In this document: piece after piece, positions 46,042-54,717 of the stretch | How the letters are laid out: each line of letters begins with the position of its first letter | Numbering within the stretch: position 1 is the first letter of the stretch | Assembly (NCBI RefSeq): GCF_014650895.1 | Contig: NZ_BMVV01000004.1 | Coordinates: 62,001-126,000 of the forward strand | Length of the DNA: 64,000 bases | DNA from: Streptomyces omiyaensis | GTDB taxonomy: Bacteria > Actinomycetota > Actinomycetes > Streptomycetales > Streptomycetaceae | Direction of reading: 5' to 3' | Notes under the pieces: generated by a model | Database searches by the model: none | The model's input: only the letters and a program-made list of their open reading frames with translations | What the model was told of the DNA's origin: nothing | Translations under genes and position numbers: made by a program

Positions 46042-47437
46042 GGGGGGCCAACGGTACGCGAACGGAGATCGCCGTGCCCTCGCCCGGCGCCGATTCGACC
46101 GCGAGCGCGCCCGCGAGCCGCTCGGCGCGGGCCCGCATCCCGGCCAGTCCGAAGCCGCCGTGCGCGCCGGGGACGGGCGGCGCCGCGGGGTCGAAGCCGC
46201 GCCCGTCGTCGCGGACGTCGAGGACGACCTCGTCGCCCATGTAGGAGAGGGTGACGCCGGCCCGGGTGGCTCCGGAGTGGCGTTCGGCGTTGGCCAGCGC
46301 CTCCTGTGCGATGCGGAGGAGGGTGGCGGCGACCTCGTCGTGGAGGGGGTGCGCGGTGCCGGTGGGGGTGAACCGGGCTCTGATACCGGTGCGTTCGGCC
46401 CAGGCGCCGACGGTCTTCTCCAGGGCGTCGGGCAGGGTGTCGTGCTCCAGGGCGGCGGGACCGAGGTTCTGCACGGAGCGGCGGGCCTCGCCGAGGCTGT
46501 GCCGGGCGAGGGCGGCGGCCCGCCGGTGGTGGACGCGGGCCTGGCGGGGGTCGGCGGCCTCGGCCGCCTGGAGCTGGGCGATGATGCCGGTGAGGCCCTG
46601 GGCGAGGGTGTCGTGGATCTCGGCGGCGAGCCGCCGCCGTTCGTCGGCGACGCCCGCCTCCCGTGCCTGGAGGACGAGTTGGGCCTGGAGGGTGGCGTTC
46701 TCGGCGAGCGCCTGCTCCAGGCGGGTGTTGGCGCGGGCGAGTTCGGCGATGGTCGCGGCGCGCTCGGCGGCCTTCTCGGCCTCCTTGGCGCCGAGGTGGG
46801 AGAGGCCGACGGCGAGGCCCGCGTTGAGGAGGAACAGCCCGCCGAACGCGGCCCACTGGAGGGCGGAGGCCGGCGGGATGCCGCCGGACTGGGAGCCGGC
46901 CAGGGTGAGGGCGACGACGGTCAGCCCGGCCCTGACGCACAGCGGGCGCGGCGGCAGCAGGTGGACGGCGTCGAAGTAGCCGATGCAGGCGAAGACGGCG
47001 AAGAAGGGGTTGCACCAGGTGAGAGCGAGGGCGAGCGCGGCCCGCAGCGTGAAGTAGGCGACCGAGGCGGGTCCCGGGGCGCCCGGCACGAGCACGGCCT
47101 CCGCGGCGTCGCCGCCCGGCGCGTCGCGCGGGCCCCGCGCCTCCCCGGGCCGCGACGGCGTCCGGCCGGTCCGCCGCGCGTGCCAGGCGAGCTGGAGGAG
47201 CAGGGCGGCGCCGACGAGCCAGACCGCGACGGTCCTCTCGGTCCCGGTCGAGAGCAGCTCCGCGCTCGCGGCGGCCATGGCCGCGGCGACGGCGAGGAGC
47301 GCGTACGGCCCCCAGCGGAGGAACTGCCGCCACCGCTCCTCCACGGTCGCCGCCACGACGGCGTCCGGCACCGCCCCGCTCCCGTCCGGCACCGCCACGC
47401 GTACCGGCCGCGCGACCCGCCGCTCTCCCCGCCCCAT
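46034..47437 (-). CDS. Sensor histidine kinase, HisKA_3 class
   Basis: A 467-residue protein with about six membrane helices in the first ~220 residues and no large external domain. A coiled segment (EAEKAAERAATIAELARANT) leads to the phospho-acceptor region DERRRLAAEIHDTLAQGL. The ATPase domain has AQEALANAERHSG and GFGLAGMRARAE. The sensor part suggests detection inside the membrane. It follows the ABC permease by 22 bases and overlaps the response regulator. Confidence 0.9.
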   Translation of the reverse strand: MGRGERRVARPVRVAVPDGSGAVPDAVVAATVEERWRQFLRWGPYALLAVAAAMAAASAELLSTGTERTVAVWLVGAALLLQLAWHARRTGRTPSRPGEARGPRDAPGGDAAEAVLVPGAPGPASVAYFTLRAALALALTWCNPFFAVFACIGYFDAVHLLPPRPLCVRAGLTVVALTLAGSQSGGIPPASALQWAAFGGLFLLNAGLAVGLSHLGAKEAEKAAERAATIAELARANTRLEQALAENATLQAQLVLQAREAGVADERRRLAAEIHDTLAQGLTGIIAQLQAAEAADPRQARVHHRRAAALARHSLGEARRSVQNLGPAALEHDTLPDALEKTVGAWAERTGIRARFTPTGTAHPLHDEVAATLLRIAQEALANAERHSGATRAGVTLSYMGDEVVLDVRDDGRGFDPAAPPVPGAHGGFGLAGMRARAERLAGALAVESAPGEGTAISVRVPLAPHA

Positions 47438-47459
47438 CGTGGGCCCGCCTCCGTCCTCG

Positions 47460-48221
47460 TCATTCCCAGCGGAACCGGCGGATCGCCACCGCCGTCAGCG
47501 CCACCGCCCACACGCCCATCACGCCGAGGGCGAGCGGGCCGGGCCAGCCGCCGCGCGCCGCCTCGTCGAGGGCCCGCGAGGCGGCGCCGTACGGGCTGAA
47601 CTCAACGATCCGGCGCAGCGTATCCGGCATGACCTGGACGGGCACCCAGACGCCCGCCGTGAACATGGTCGGGAAGAAGACGGCCGTGCCCACGGCGGTG
47701 GCGATCCTCTGGGTGCGGGAGAGGGCGCAGACCGCGGCGCCGAGCGCGAGCCCGACCGCGACGGCCAGGAGCAGTGCGCCGAGGTAGCCGGGGAGGTTGC
47801 CGGGGAGCGCGACGCCGAAGGCCACGCGGCCGACCCCGACGACCAGCAGGGAGGAGACCAGCGCGGCGGCGGCGTGCAGGACGAGCTGGGCGGTGAGCAG
47901 CGCGGCCGGCCGGACCGGGGTGGCGGACATGCGGCGCAGGATGCCGCGCTCGCGGTAGCCGGCGAGGACGGGGGGCATGGCCTGGAGGCCGGCCATGATG
48001 AGGGCGAAGAGGACGGCGACCGGGACGTAGACGTCGATCACCCGGCGCCCGCCGAGGTCGTCGGAGGCCTCCCGCAGGGAGGGGACGAGGCCGAGGATCA
48101 CCAGGAGGACGGTCGGCGAGGCCATCACCCAGAACAGGGCGGCCGGTTCGCGGGCGAAGAGGCGGGCCTCGGCCCTGAGGACCGCGCGCGTGGCGGAGGC
48201 CGGTGCGGTGGTGCTGGCCAT
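47460..48221 (-). CDS. ABC-2 type permease
   Basis: A 253-residue membrane protein with six helices and the ABC-2 signature RRMSATPVRPAALLTAQL, followed by SPYGAASRAL near the end. It pairs with the ATPase encoded 101 bases upstream to export a drug, lipid or peptide, in the DrrB/NodJ manner. The kinase gene follows by 22 bases, so transporter and sensor are made together. Confidence 0.88.
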   Translation of the reverse strand: MASTTAPASATRAVLRAEARLFAREPAALFWVMASPTVLLVILGLVPSLREASDDLGGRRVIDVYVPVAVLFALIMAGLQAMPPVLAGYRERGILRRMSATPVRPAALLTAQLVLHAAAALVSSLLVVGVGRVAFGVALPGNLPGYLGALLLAVAVGLALGAAVCALSRTQRIATAVGTAVFFPTMFTAGVWVPVQVMPDTLRRIVEFSPYGAASRALDEAARGGWPGPLALGVMGVWAVALTAVAIRRFRWE

Positions 48222-48236
48222 GGGTGCTGCTCCTGT

Positions 48237-48315
48237 CGGTGGGGACGCGGGTACGGACGGGTGCGGGCGGGTGCGGGTACGGACGGGTGCGGGCGCGGAC
48301 GGGGTGGGCGTACGG
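48237..48315. repeat. Short G-rich repeat between ATPase and permease genes
   Basis: GCGGGTACGGACGGGTGCGG occurs at 48248 and again at 48275 in a tract of GGGTGCGGGC and GGACGGG units that fills most of the 101-base gap between the ATPase and permease genes. It may only reflect local slippage. Confidence 0.5.
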
Positions 48316-48322
48316 ACGGGGC

Positions 48323-49216
48323 TCAGGTGGTGAGGTCGAGGTAGGCGTCGTCGAGCGTGGCGTCCGTGACGCGCAGGCCCCGGACGGTGACCGCGCGGCG
48401 GGCGAGCAGCGACACGAAGGCGTCGACGGTGGCGTCCGTGCCGGTCACGACGGTGCGGCCCTCCCGGGTGGTGACGTCGGCGGCGCCGGGCAGGGCGGCG
48501 AGTTCGGCGGCCTCCAGGGGGCTGTCGGCGGCGAAGGAGACGACCCGGGCGGTGGCGGCGCGGCCGATGATCCCGGCGGGGGTGTCGAGGGCGGTGACCC
48601 GGCCCCGGTCGATCACCGCGATCCGGTCGCAGAGGCGCTGCGCCTCCTCCATGACGTGGGTGACGAGGAGGACGGTGACGCCGTCGGCGCGGAGGGACTC
48701 GACGAGGTCCCAGGTGTCGCGGCGGGCCCGCGGGTCGAGACCGGTGGTGAGTTCGTCGAGGACGACGGCGCGGGGGTCGCCGATCAGGGCGAGCGCGATG
48801 AAGAGCCGCTGTTTCTGCCCGCCGGACAGCCGGGCGAAGCGCACGTCCAGGTGGGCGTCGAGCCCGAGGCGGGCGGCGAGCGCCCGCCGGTCGGCGGGGC
48901 GTTCGTGGAAGGAGGCGTACAGCTCCATCGCCTCGCGGACGGTGAGCTTGGCCTGGAGTTCGCTCTGCTGCAGCTGGACGCCGAGCAGCCGGGTGACCCG
49001 GTCGTGGTCGGCGACGGGGTCCAGGCCCCCGACCCTGACCCGTCCGGCGTCGGGGGTGCGCAGCCCGGCCACGCACTCGACGGTCGTGGTCTTCCCGGCG
49101 CCGTTGGGTCCGAGGATCCCGAAGATCTCCCCCTCGTCCACGGTGAAGGAGACGCCGTCGACGGCCTTCCGTTCCCCGTACGCCTTGCTCAGGTCCCGCA
49201 CTTCGATCATCGGCAT
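48323..49216 (-). CDS. DrrA-type ABC transporter ATPase
   Basis: A 297-residue ATPase. Walker A GPNGAGKTT, signature LSGGQKQRLF, Walker B AVVLDELTTGLD and switch His in VTHVMEE. The ~80-residue C-terminal extension (VSFAADSPLEAAELAALPGA onward) is typical of DrrA-like exporters. It is the first gene of the four-gene operon with the ABC-2 permease and the two-component pair. Substrate unknown, possibly an antibiotic or toxic lipid. Confidence 0.9.
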   Translation of the reverse strand: MPMIEVRDLSKAYGERKAVDGVSFTVDEGEIFGILGPNGAGKTTTVECVAGLRTPDAGRVRVGGLDPVADHDRVTRLLGVQLQQSELQAKLTVREAMELYASFHERPADRRALAARLGLDAHLDVRFARLSGGQKQRLFIALALIGDPRAVVLDELTTGLDPRARRDTWDLVESLRADGVTVLLVTHVMEEAQRLCDRIAVIDRGRVTALDTPAGIIGRAATARVVSFAADSPLEAAELAALPGAADVTTREGRTVVTGTDATVDAFVSLLARRAVTVRGLRVTDATLDDAYLDLTT

Positions 49217-49384
49217 GGGCCCAGGATCGTCCGGGGGCGGGGTCCCGCGGCATCCGCCGTCCCGCTCGGTCCGCGATCGTCCGATCGGAGGATGGCGGTA
49301 CGACGTCGGGCGGGCCGGCGGCGCCGGACGGGGGCCGCCGGCGCGGCGTCCGGCCCCGCGCCGGGGGCCGGACGCCCGTCCTTC

Positions 49385-50539
49385 TCAGGTGGTGTAGCCG
49401 GAGTTGAGGTCGACGTATCCCTCGGTCAGGTCGCAGCCGTAGACGGTGAAGGCGCCGTCGGCGATGCCGAGGTCGACGGCGATGACGACCTCGTCGCCGG
49501 AGAGGTGGGCACGGGCGCGGTCCAGCCGGGCGTCGTCCGGCTCCTCCGGGAACATCTCCAGGTCGCCGTAGTGGATGCGCACCCGGGCGGGGTCGATGTC
49601 GTGGTCGTCGTGGAGCTTGCCGACGGCCATGGCCACCCGTCCCCAGTTGGGGTCGGCGCCGTGCACGGAGGTCTTGACGAGCGGCGAGTTCACCACGGCC
49701 TTGGCGGCGCGCTTGGCCTGGGCGGTGTCGCGGGCGCCGGTGACGCGCACCTCGATCAGCTTGCCGGCGCCCTCGCCGTCGGAGGCGATGCTGCGGACCA
49801 GGGTGAGCGCGGCCCGGTACAGGACCTCCTCGAACTCGGCCTCGTCGACCGGGCCCGCGAGGCCGTTGGCGAAGACGGCGGCGGTGTCGCTGGTGGAGGT
49901 GTCGGTGTCGATGCTGAGCGCGTTGAAGGTCTTGTCGACCACCCGCCGGAAGACCGCGTCGAGCCGGTCCGCCCCGATCAGGGCATCGGTGAAGAAGAAG
50001 GTCAGCAGCGTGGCCATGTCGGGCTCGATCATGCCGACGCCCTTGGCGATGCCCACGACGACCGCGTCGCCGCAGCGCAGGTGGACCGATTTGGGGCGGG
50101 TGTCGGTGGTCATGATGGCGGTGGCGGCGGCCTCGAAGTCGGCGGCGGGCAGCGGCACCGGCAGCTTGGCGATGCCCTCGCGGAGGCTGTCGATGGGGTA
50201 CGGCCGGCCGATCACGCCGGTCGAGCCGATCACCAGCTCCTCGGGCAGGACGCCGGCCCTGCCCGCGGCGAGCCTGCGCACCTCCTCCGCGTGGGCGGCG
50301 CCGACCCGGCCGGTCGCCACGTTGGCGTTGCGGGAGACGACGACGACGCCGCGGCTGCTGTGCCGGGCGGCGTCCTCGCGGCTGAGGACCACGCTGGGGC
50401 CGGCGAAGCGCGACCGGGTGAAGACGGCCGCGGACACGGCCGGGACCTCGGACACCACCAGCGCGAAGTCGTGGGCGGTGTCCTTGAGTCCCATGTGGGC
50501 GGTGCAGGAGCGGAATCCCCGCGGTACTGCCAGGTCCAT
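49385..50539 (-). CDS. Orphan ArgJ-family N-acetyltransferase (Oat-like)
   Basis: A 384-residue self-cleaving enzyme of the ornithine/glutamate acetyltransferase family. The cleavage site and nucleophile lie in MIEPDMATLLTFFFTDA (Ala176-Thr177); DPNWGRV and the C-terminal DLNSGYTT are also family marks. Here the gene is not beside argB, argC or argD, unlike the arginine-cycle argJ of Streptomyces. An orphan copy suggests a second acetylation role, as for the Oat proteins of clavam pathways. ATG 50539 has GGAAGG about 9 bases upstream. An inverted repeat precedes it. Confidence 0.82.
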   Translation of the reverse strand: MDLAVPRGFRSCTAHMGLKDTAHDFALVVSEVPAVSAAVFTRSRFAGPSVVLSREDAARHSSRGVVVVSRNANVATGRVGAAHAEEVRRLAAGRAGVLPEELVIGSTGVIGRPYPIDSLREGIAKLPVPLPAADFEAAATAIMTTDTRPKSVHLRCGDAVVVGIAKGVGMIEPDMATLLTFFFTDALIGADRLDAVFRRVVDKTFNALSIDTDTSTSDTAAVFANGLAGPVDEAEFEEVLYRAALTLVRSIASDGEGAGKLIEVRVTGARDTAQAKRAAKAVVNSPLVKTSVHGADPNWGRVAMAVGKLHDDHDIDPARVRIHYGDLEMFPEEPDDARLDRARAHLSGDEVVIAVDLGIADGAFTVYGCDLTEGYVDLNSGYTT

Positions 50540-50568
50540 GTTCGTTCGCCTTCCCCTCGTACGCAACG

Positions 50569-50594
50569 ATGCATGAAGATACGAACTTCAGCAT
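50569..50594 (-). promoter_or_regulatory. Inverted repeat in the orphan argJ promoter
   Basis: ATGC-A-TGAAG-ATACGAA-CTTCA-GCAT is an inverted repeat with one inserted base, 30 bases before the ArgJ-like start codon, in an A/T-rich patch. A regulator site is likely. It is of the length of an arginine-repressor box but does not clearly match one. Confidence 0.45.
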
Positions 50595-50693
50595 ACCTAC
50601 TCACTCCAGGGTCCGCGCACCCCTTCCCCTCCGGACCTCGTCGCGCCACACAGTCCGTCCAAGTCCCTTACGCGCCGGGGAGTTGGGGCCTAG

Positions 50694-50723
50694 CCTCGCC
50701 AGAGCTCGCAAGTTACCTGCGAG
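50694..50723 (+). promoter_or_regulatory. Possible operator/promoter before the acyl-CoA synthetase
   Basis: TAGCCT (50693-50698) is a -10-like hexamer, followed by CTCGCA-AGTTACC-TGCGAG (50705-50723), a 6-bp inverted repeat with 7-bp spacer. The repeat would cover the transcription start, 44 bases before the start codon. Confidence 0.4.
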
Positions 50724-50766
50724 TCAACCACTCTGTGATGGGTGCCCCCCGGGCCCGGAGGTCGAC

Positions 50767-52644
50767 ATGAGTTCCGCGCAGTACCTTCTCGAAAACCGCC
50801 CGCACTCCGTGGCGCACCTGTTCCTCTCACGGGTCGAGGCCACCCCCGAACGGGAGGCCTACCGCCACCCCGTGGCCGTCGGCGACGGCGGCGAGGAATG
50901 GCGCTCGCTGACGTGGGCGCAGACGGCGCGGCGGGTCGAGGCGATCGCGGCCGGGCTGCTCGCCCTGGGACTGCGGACCGAGGAGCGGGTCGCCATCTCC
51001 TCCTCGACGCGGATCGAGTGGATCCTCGCCGACATGGGCGTGATGTGCGCGGGCGCGGCGGCCACCGCCGTCTATCCCAGCACCAACGGCGAGGAGACGG
51101 CGTACATCCTCGCCGACTCCGACAGCCGCGCGATCTTCGTCGAGAACGCCGAGCAGCTGGCCAAGGTCACCGCGCACCGGGACGGCCTGCCCGGCCTGCG
51201 GCACGCGATCCTCTTCGATCCCGCGCCGGACGCGGCCGGGGCCGGGGGACCGGAGGTGCTCACCCTCGCCGAGCTGGAGCGGCACGGCGACGAGCACCTC
51301 GCGAAGCACCCCGACGCCGTCCGGGCGGCGGTCCGGGGCATCGTCCCGGAGCAGCTCGCCACGCTGATCTACACCTCCGGCACGACGGGCCGCCCGAAGG
51401 GGGTCCGGCTGGTGCACGACTGCTGGTCGTACCAGGGGGCCGCCCAGATGGCGACGGGGCTCGTGCTCCCCGACGACGTGCAGTTCCTCTGGCTGCCGCT
51501 GTCGCACGTCTTCGGCAAGGCCCTGATCGCCGGCCAGGTGCAGTCCGGCCACGTCATGGCCGTGGACGGCCGGATCGACCGCATCATCACCAACCTGCCC
51601 GTCGTCCGGCCCACCATCATGGCGTCCGCGCCCCGGGTCTTCGAGAAGGTCTACAACGGCATCGCGGCACGGGCGCGCGCCGAGGGCGGAGCCAAGTACA
51701 AGATCTTCCGGTGGGCGGCGAAGGTCGCCCGCGACCACGCCAGGACCGGCCAGGAGCAGAGGGCCGCCACCGGCCGGAGCAGGATCCCCCTGTCCCTCGC
51801 CCTCCAGCACGCCCTCGCCGACAGACTGGTCTACGGCAGGATCCGCGCGGCCTTCGGCGGCCGGCTGCGCGGCAGCGCCTCGGGCAGCGCCGCGCTCGCC
51901 CCCGAGATCGGCTACTTCTTCGCCGGCGCCGGCGTCAACGTCCTGGAGGGGTACGGCCTCACGGAGACGAGCGCGGCCTGCACCGTCAACCCGGCCGACG
52001 ACGGGCGCGTCGGCACCGTCGGCAAGCCGCTGCCCGGCACCGAGGTCCGCATCGCCGAGGACGGCGAGATCCTCCTGCGCGGCCCGGGCATCATGCGCGG
52101 CTACCACAACCTCCCCGACAAGACCGCCGAAGTGCTGGAGAGCGACGGCTGGTTCCGCACCGGGGACATCGGCGAGATCGACAAGGACGGCTACGTCCGC
52201 ATCACCGACCGCAAGAAGGACCTCTTCAAGACCTCCGGCGGCAAGTACGTCGCCCCCACCGAGATCGAGAGCCGCTTCAAGGCCGCCTGCCCCTTCGCGA
52301 GCAACATCCTGGTCATCGGCAACGGCCGGAACTACTGCACCGCCCTGATCACCCTCGACGAGAGCGTGATCATGCCCTGGGCCGCCGCGAACGGCCTCGC
52401 CGGCCGCGCCTACGCCGACGTGGTCACCTCACCGGAGGTCCACGCCCTCGTCGATGGCTTCGTCCAGCGGGTCAACGGCGACCTCCAGCGCTGGCAGACC
52501 CTGAAGAAGTTCGCCGTCCTCCCCCGCGACCTCGACGTCGAGCACGGCGAGCTCACCCCCAGCCTCAAGGTCAAGCGCCCCGTCGTGGAGAGCGCGTACG
52601 CCGGTCTCGTCGAGGCGATGTACGAGGGCTCGCGCGAGGCCTGA
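50767..52644 (+). CDS. Long-chain-fatty-acid--CoA ligase
   Basis: A 625-residue adenylate-forming enzyme of the long FACL class. P-loop YTSGTTGRPKGV, then LPLSHVFGKALI, YGLTETSAACTVN and GWFRTGDIGEIDKDGYVRI are in order, with the C-terminal lysine region TPSLKVKRPVV. It activates fatty acids to acyl-CoA for degradation or lipid synthesis in the cytoplasm. ATG 50767 has GGAGG upstream. A perfect terminator follows at once. Confidence 0.92.
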   Translation: MSSAQYLLENRPHSVAHLFLSRVEATPEREAYRHPVAVGDGGEEWRSLTWAQTARRVEAIAAGLLALGLRTEERVAISSSTRIEWILADMGVMCAGAAATAVYPSTNGEETAYILADSDSRAIFVENAEQLAKVTAHRDGLPGLRHAILFDPAPDAAGAGGPEVLTLAELERHGDEHLAKHPDAVRAAVRGIVPEQLATLIYTSGTTGRPKGVRLVHDCWSYQGAAQMATGLVLPDDVQFLWLPLSHVFGKALIAGQVQSGHVMAVDGRIDRIITNLPVVRPTIMASAPRVFEKVYNGIAARARAEGGAKYKIFRWAAKVARDHARTGQEQRAATGRSRIPLSLALQHALADRLVYGRIRAAFGGRLRGSASGSAALAPEIGYFFAGAGVNVLEGYGLTETSAACTVNPADDGRVGTVGKPLPGTEVRIAEDGEILLRGPGIMRGYHNLPDKTAEVLESDGWFRTGDIGEIDKDGYVRITDRKKDLFKTSGGKYVAPTEIESRFKAACPFASNILVIGNGRNYCTALITLDESVIMPWAAANGLAGRAYADVVTSPEVHALVDGFVQRVNGDLQRWQTLKKFAVLPRDLDVEHGELTPSLKVKRPVVESAYAGLVEAMYEGSREA

Positions 52645-52650
52645 CGGCCG

Positions 52651-52686
52651 CCCGCCGCCCGGCACGGTCGCGTGCCGGGCGGCGGG
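52651..52686. terminator. Terminator between acyl-CoA synthetase and DUF305 genes
   Basis: CCCGCCGCCCGGCAC (52651-52665) pairs with GTGCCGGGCGGCGGG (52672-52686), 15 bp with a 6-base loop, 6 bases after the ligase stop. It serves the convergent DUF305 gene from the other side. Two copies of CCGGTTCACGGTGCGGGCC follow at 52711 and 52735. Confidence 0.88.
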
Positions 52687-52739
52687 CGACGGGTCGCGGT
52701 GGGGCCGGACCCGGTTCACGGTGCGGGCCGGCCCCCGGT

Positions 52740-53306
52740 TCACGGTGCGGGCCCGGCCCGCGGACCGAGCCGGTCGAGCGCCTCCGCGGCGTTCCCCCCG
52801 ATGACGGCGGCCAGCTCCTTCGCCTCCTCCGCGCCGCCCGAGAGCCGTTCGCTCGCGCAGAGCGCCCTGGACTGCGCGAAGTGGGCGCGGAGGCCGTCGA
52901 CGAGGATCCGGTCGAACTCCCCTCCCGTCGCGCCCTTCGCCCGGGCGAGGGTGTCGAGGCCGACCATGCCCGGCATCCGGTGCCCCTCGTGGGGACGGGT
53001 GTCGGGAACGCCCGCGAGGTCCAGCAGGGCCCGCAGCCCTTCCCGTTCCTCCTCCAGTCGCTCCCCGGTCCGGGCGGCGAGGTCCGCCAGGGCGGGATCC
53101 GCCGTGCGCGACGGGGCCAGGCCGGTGAGGCGGTGGGCCCGCTCGGCCATGGGGATCATCAGCAGGATCCACGCGGTGTCGGTGGCGTTGAACGCCTCCG
53201 CCCGCGGCGGGCCGGTCACCGGCCGCGCGGTGCAGCCGGTGACGGCGAGCGCCGCGAGCAGGGCCCCGGCCGTCCGCAGGATCAGAAGGTGCCGGCGGAG
53301 TTGCAC
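52740..53306 (-). CDS. DUF305-type lipoprotein
   Basis: A 188-residue protein. GTG 53306 gives a lipoprotein signal (LAVTGC). The rest is the DUF305 four-helix, ferritin-like pattern: DTAWILLMIPMAERA, EGHRMPGMVG with the His-x-x-x-Met-x-x-Met set, and FDRILVDGLRAHFAQSRALC. Such proteins bind copper or other metals at the cell surface. Its start lies 25 bases inside the end of the DUF1996 gene, so it is translationally coupled to it. Confidence 0.75.
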   Translation of the reverse strand: MQLRRHLLILRTAGALLAALAVTGCTARPVTGPPRAEAFNATDTAWILLMIPMAERAHRLTGLAPSRTADPALADLAARTGERLEEEREGLRALLDLAGVPDTRPHEGHRMPGMVGLDTLARAKGATGGEFDRILVDGLRAHFAQSRALCASERLSGGAEEAKELAAVIGGNAAEALDRLGPRAGPAP

Positions 53307-54658
53307 TTGGCGCTCTGCACGACGCAGTCCTTCACCCGCTGCCCCAGGGCCGCGTCGTCCCAGGCGTTGAAGAAGTCGCCGTGGATGGACGAGGCCATGC
53401 CGGAGGAGAGGGAGAAGCCGGCGGGGCTTCCCGAGGTGGGGTAGCTGACGACGAAGGAGACGGACGGGATGGCGACGGGGTGGTCGCCGCCGCACGTGCC
53501 GCTGTGGGTGAAGGCGACGTGGGACTTGTGGTCCGGGCTGTCGAGGTGCTTCCCGTCCCAGCAGTCGGGGAAGACGAGCTGGTGGACGAGCTTGGCGGTC
53601 GGGGCGCAGACGGGCCAGTTGCCGTCGGCGCTGCGCCCGATCTCGCCGCCCTCGCCGGCGCAGAAGAACTGGTTGGCCGAGCCCGCCGGGGTGGGGAGCT
53701 GGGACTTGGCGTCGCCGGCGATCATGCGGAAGCCCTGGGGGAAGGGAACCGTCGCCGTGGGGTCGGGCAGGCGTGATCCGTAGTAGACGATCATGCCGTC
53801 GCTCTCGACGGCCCTGCCGTCCTGGTAGAGGGTCGGGATCCAGTAGGCGGACAGGTCCTTCGCGGGGGTGCAGCTGGTGGCCGGGTTGGCCGCCAGGCTG
53901 CGGGCGGTGGTGAACGCGTCGGTGCCCTTGTTGCCGAAGAAGCTGTGCATGTGGGACGCGCCGGGCAGGCCGGGGGCGACGATCGGGTCGTCGGGCTTGG
54001 AGTGGCTGTAGGAGCAGGTGGCGTTGAACTCGGGGACGCGCACGGTGCCGGCCGGGACGGGGGCCGGGGTCATGGCCCGGAACCGCGCCAGCTGGGCGTC
54101 CCACGCGGCCCGGTCGACGGCGACCCATCCGGGTGCGGTGCCGCCGGTGGTGCCGTCCTCGAAGGAGAACCAGTTGATGTTGACGAAGTCGCCGGGTGCG
54201 CTGCTGCGCAGGACGGCGAACAGCGTCTGCGGGCCGGTGGGGTGGGTGGTCACGGAGGCGGTCCGGGTGGTCCAGCTCTGCCATCCGCCGGTCGGCGTGA
54301 CGGGGAAGGCGGCGAGCAGCGGCCCGGTCGGCGAGCCGGTGCGCAGCTCCACCGTGCCGGGTCCGCCGGCGGCGGAGGCGATGCGGGCCGAGGCGGTCAG
54401 GGGACCGGCGGCGCCGAGGTCGACGGCGTCGAAGCGCATCCAGTCGCCGTCGGCGAGGTAGGCGGCGTTCCGGCCGCCGCCGGTGTCGGCGGTCGCTTCG
54501 AGGACGACGCCGGACTGTGCCGCGTGGGACTCGGCCTGGACGACGCGGGTGGCGGCCCAGGCGGGCCGGCCGGTGAGCGTGATGCCGAGTGCGGCGGCCA
54601 GGACGACGGCCAGTGCACCCGCCAGGAGGGTGTGGAGGCGGACGGATGGGTGGCGCAT
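53282..54658 (-). CDS. Secreted CBM6 + DUF1996 protein
   Basis: A 458-residue protein. A signal peptide (~1-35) precedes a CBM6/36-like module at ~38-175 (ATRVVQAESHAAQSGVVLEA, later DFVNINWFSF) and a DUF1996 domain at ~200-455 (FNATCSYSHSKPDDPIVAPG, GASHMHSFFGN, FPDCWDGKHLDSPDHKSHV). DUF1996 is found in bacterial and fungal secreted proteins, often with carbohydrate-binding modules; its activity is unknown. ATG 54658 follows AGAGGAAC. It lies 59 bases after the GH16 gene, so all three may form one operon. Confidence 0.85.
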   Translation of the reverse strand: MRHPSVRLHTLLAGALAVVLAAALGITLTGRPAWAATRVVQAESHAAQSGVVLEATADTGGGRNAAYLADGDWMRFDAVDLGAAGPLTASARIASAAGGPGTVELRTGSPTGPLLAAFPVTPTGGWQSWTTRTASVTTHPTGPQTLFAVLRSSAPGDFVNINWFSFEDGTTGGTAPGWVAVDRAAWDAQLARFRAMTPAPVPAGTVRVPEFNATCSYSHSKPDDPIVAPGLPGASHMHSFFGNKGTDAFTTARSLAANPATSCTPAKDLSAYWIPTLYQDGRAVESDGMIVYYGSRLPDPTATVPFPQGFRMIAGDAKSQLPTPAGSANQFFCAGEGGEIGRSADGNWPVCAPTAKLVHQLVFPDCWDGKHLDSPDHKSHVAFTHSGTCGGDHPVAIPSVSFVVSYPTSGSPAGFSLSSGMASSIHGDFFNAWDDAALGQRVKDCVVQSAKCNSAGTF

Positions 54659-54717
54659 GGCTGTTCCTCTCGTGTCACGGCTGAGGGGGGAAGAGGAAGT
54701 CCGCCGGCGGGTGCCGG

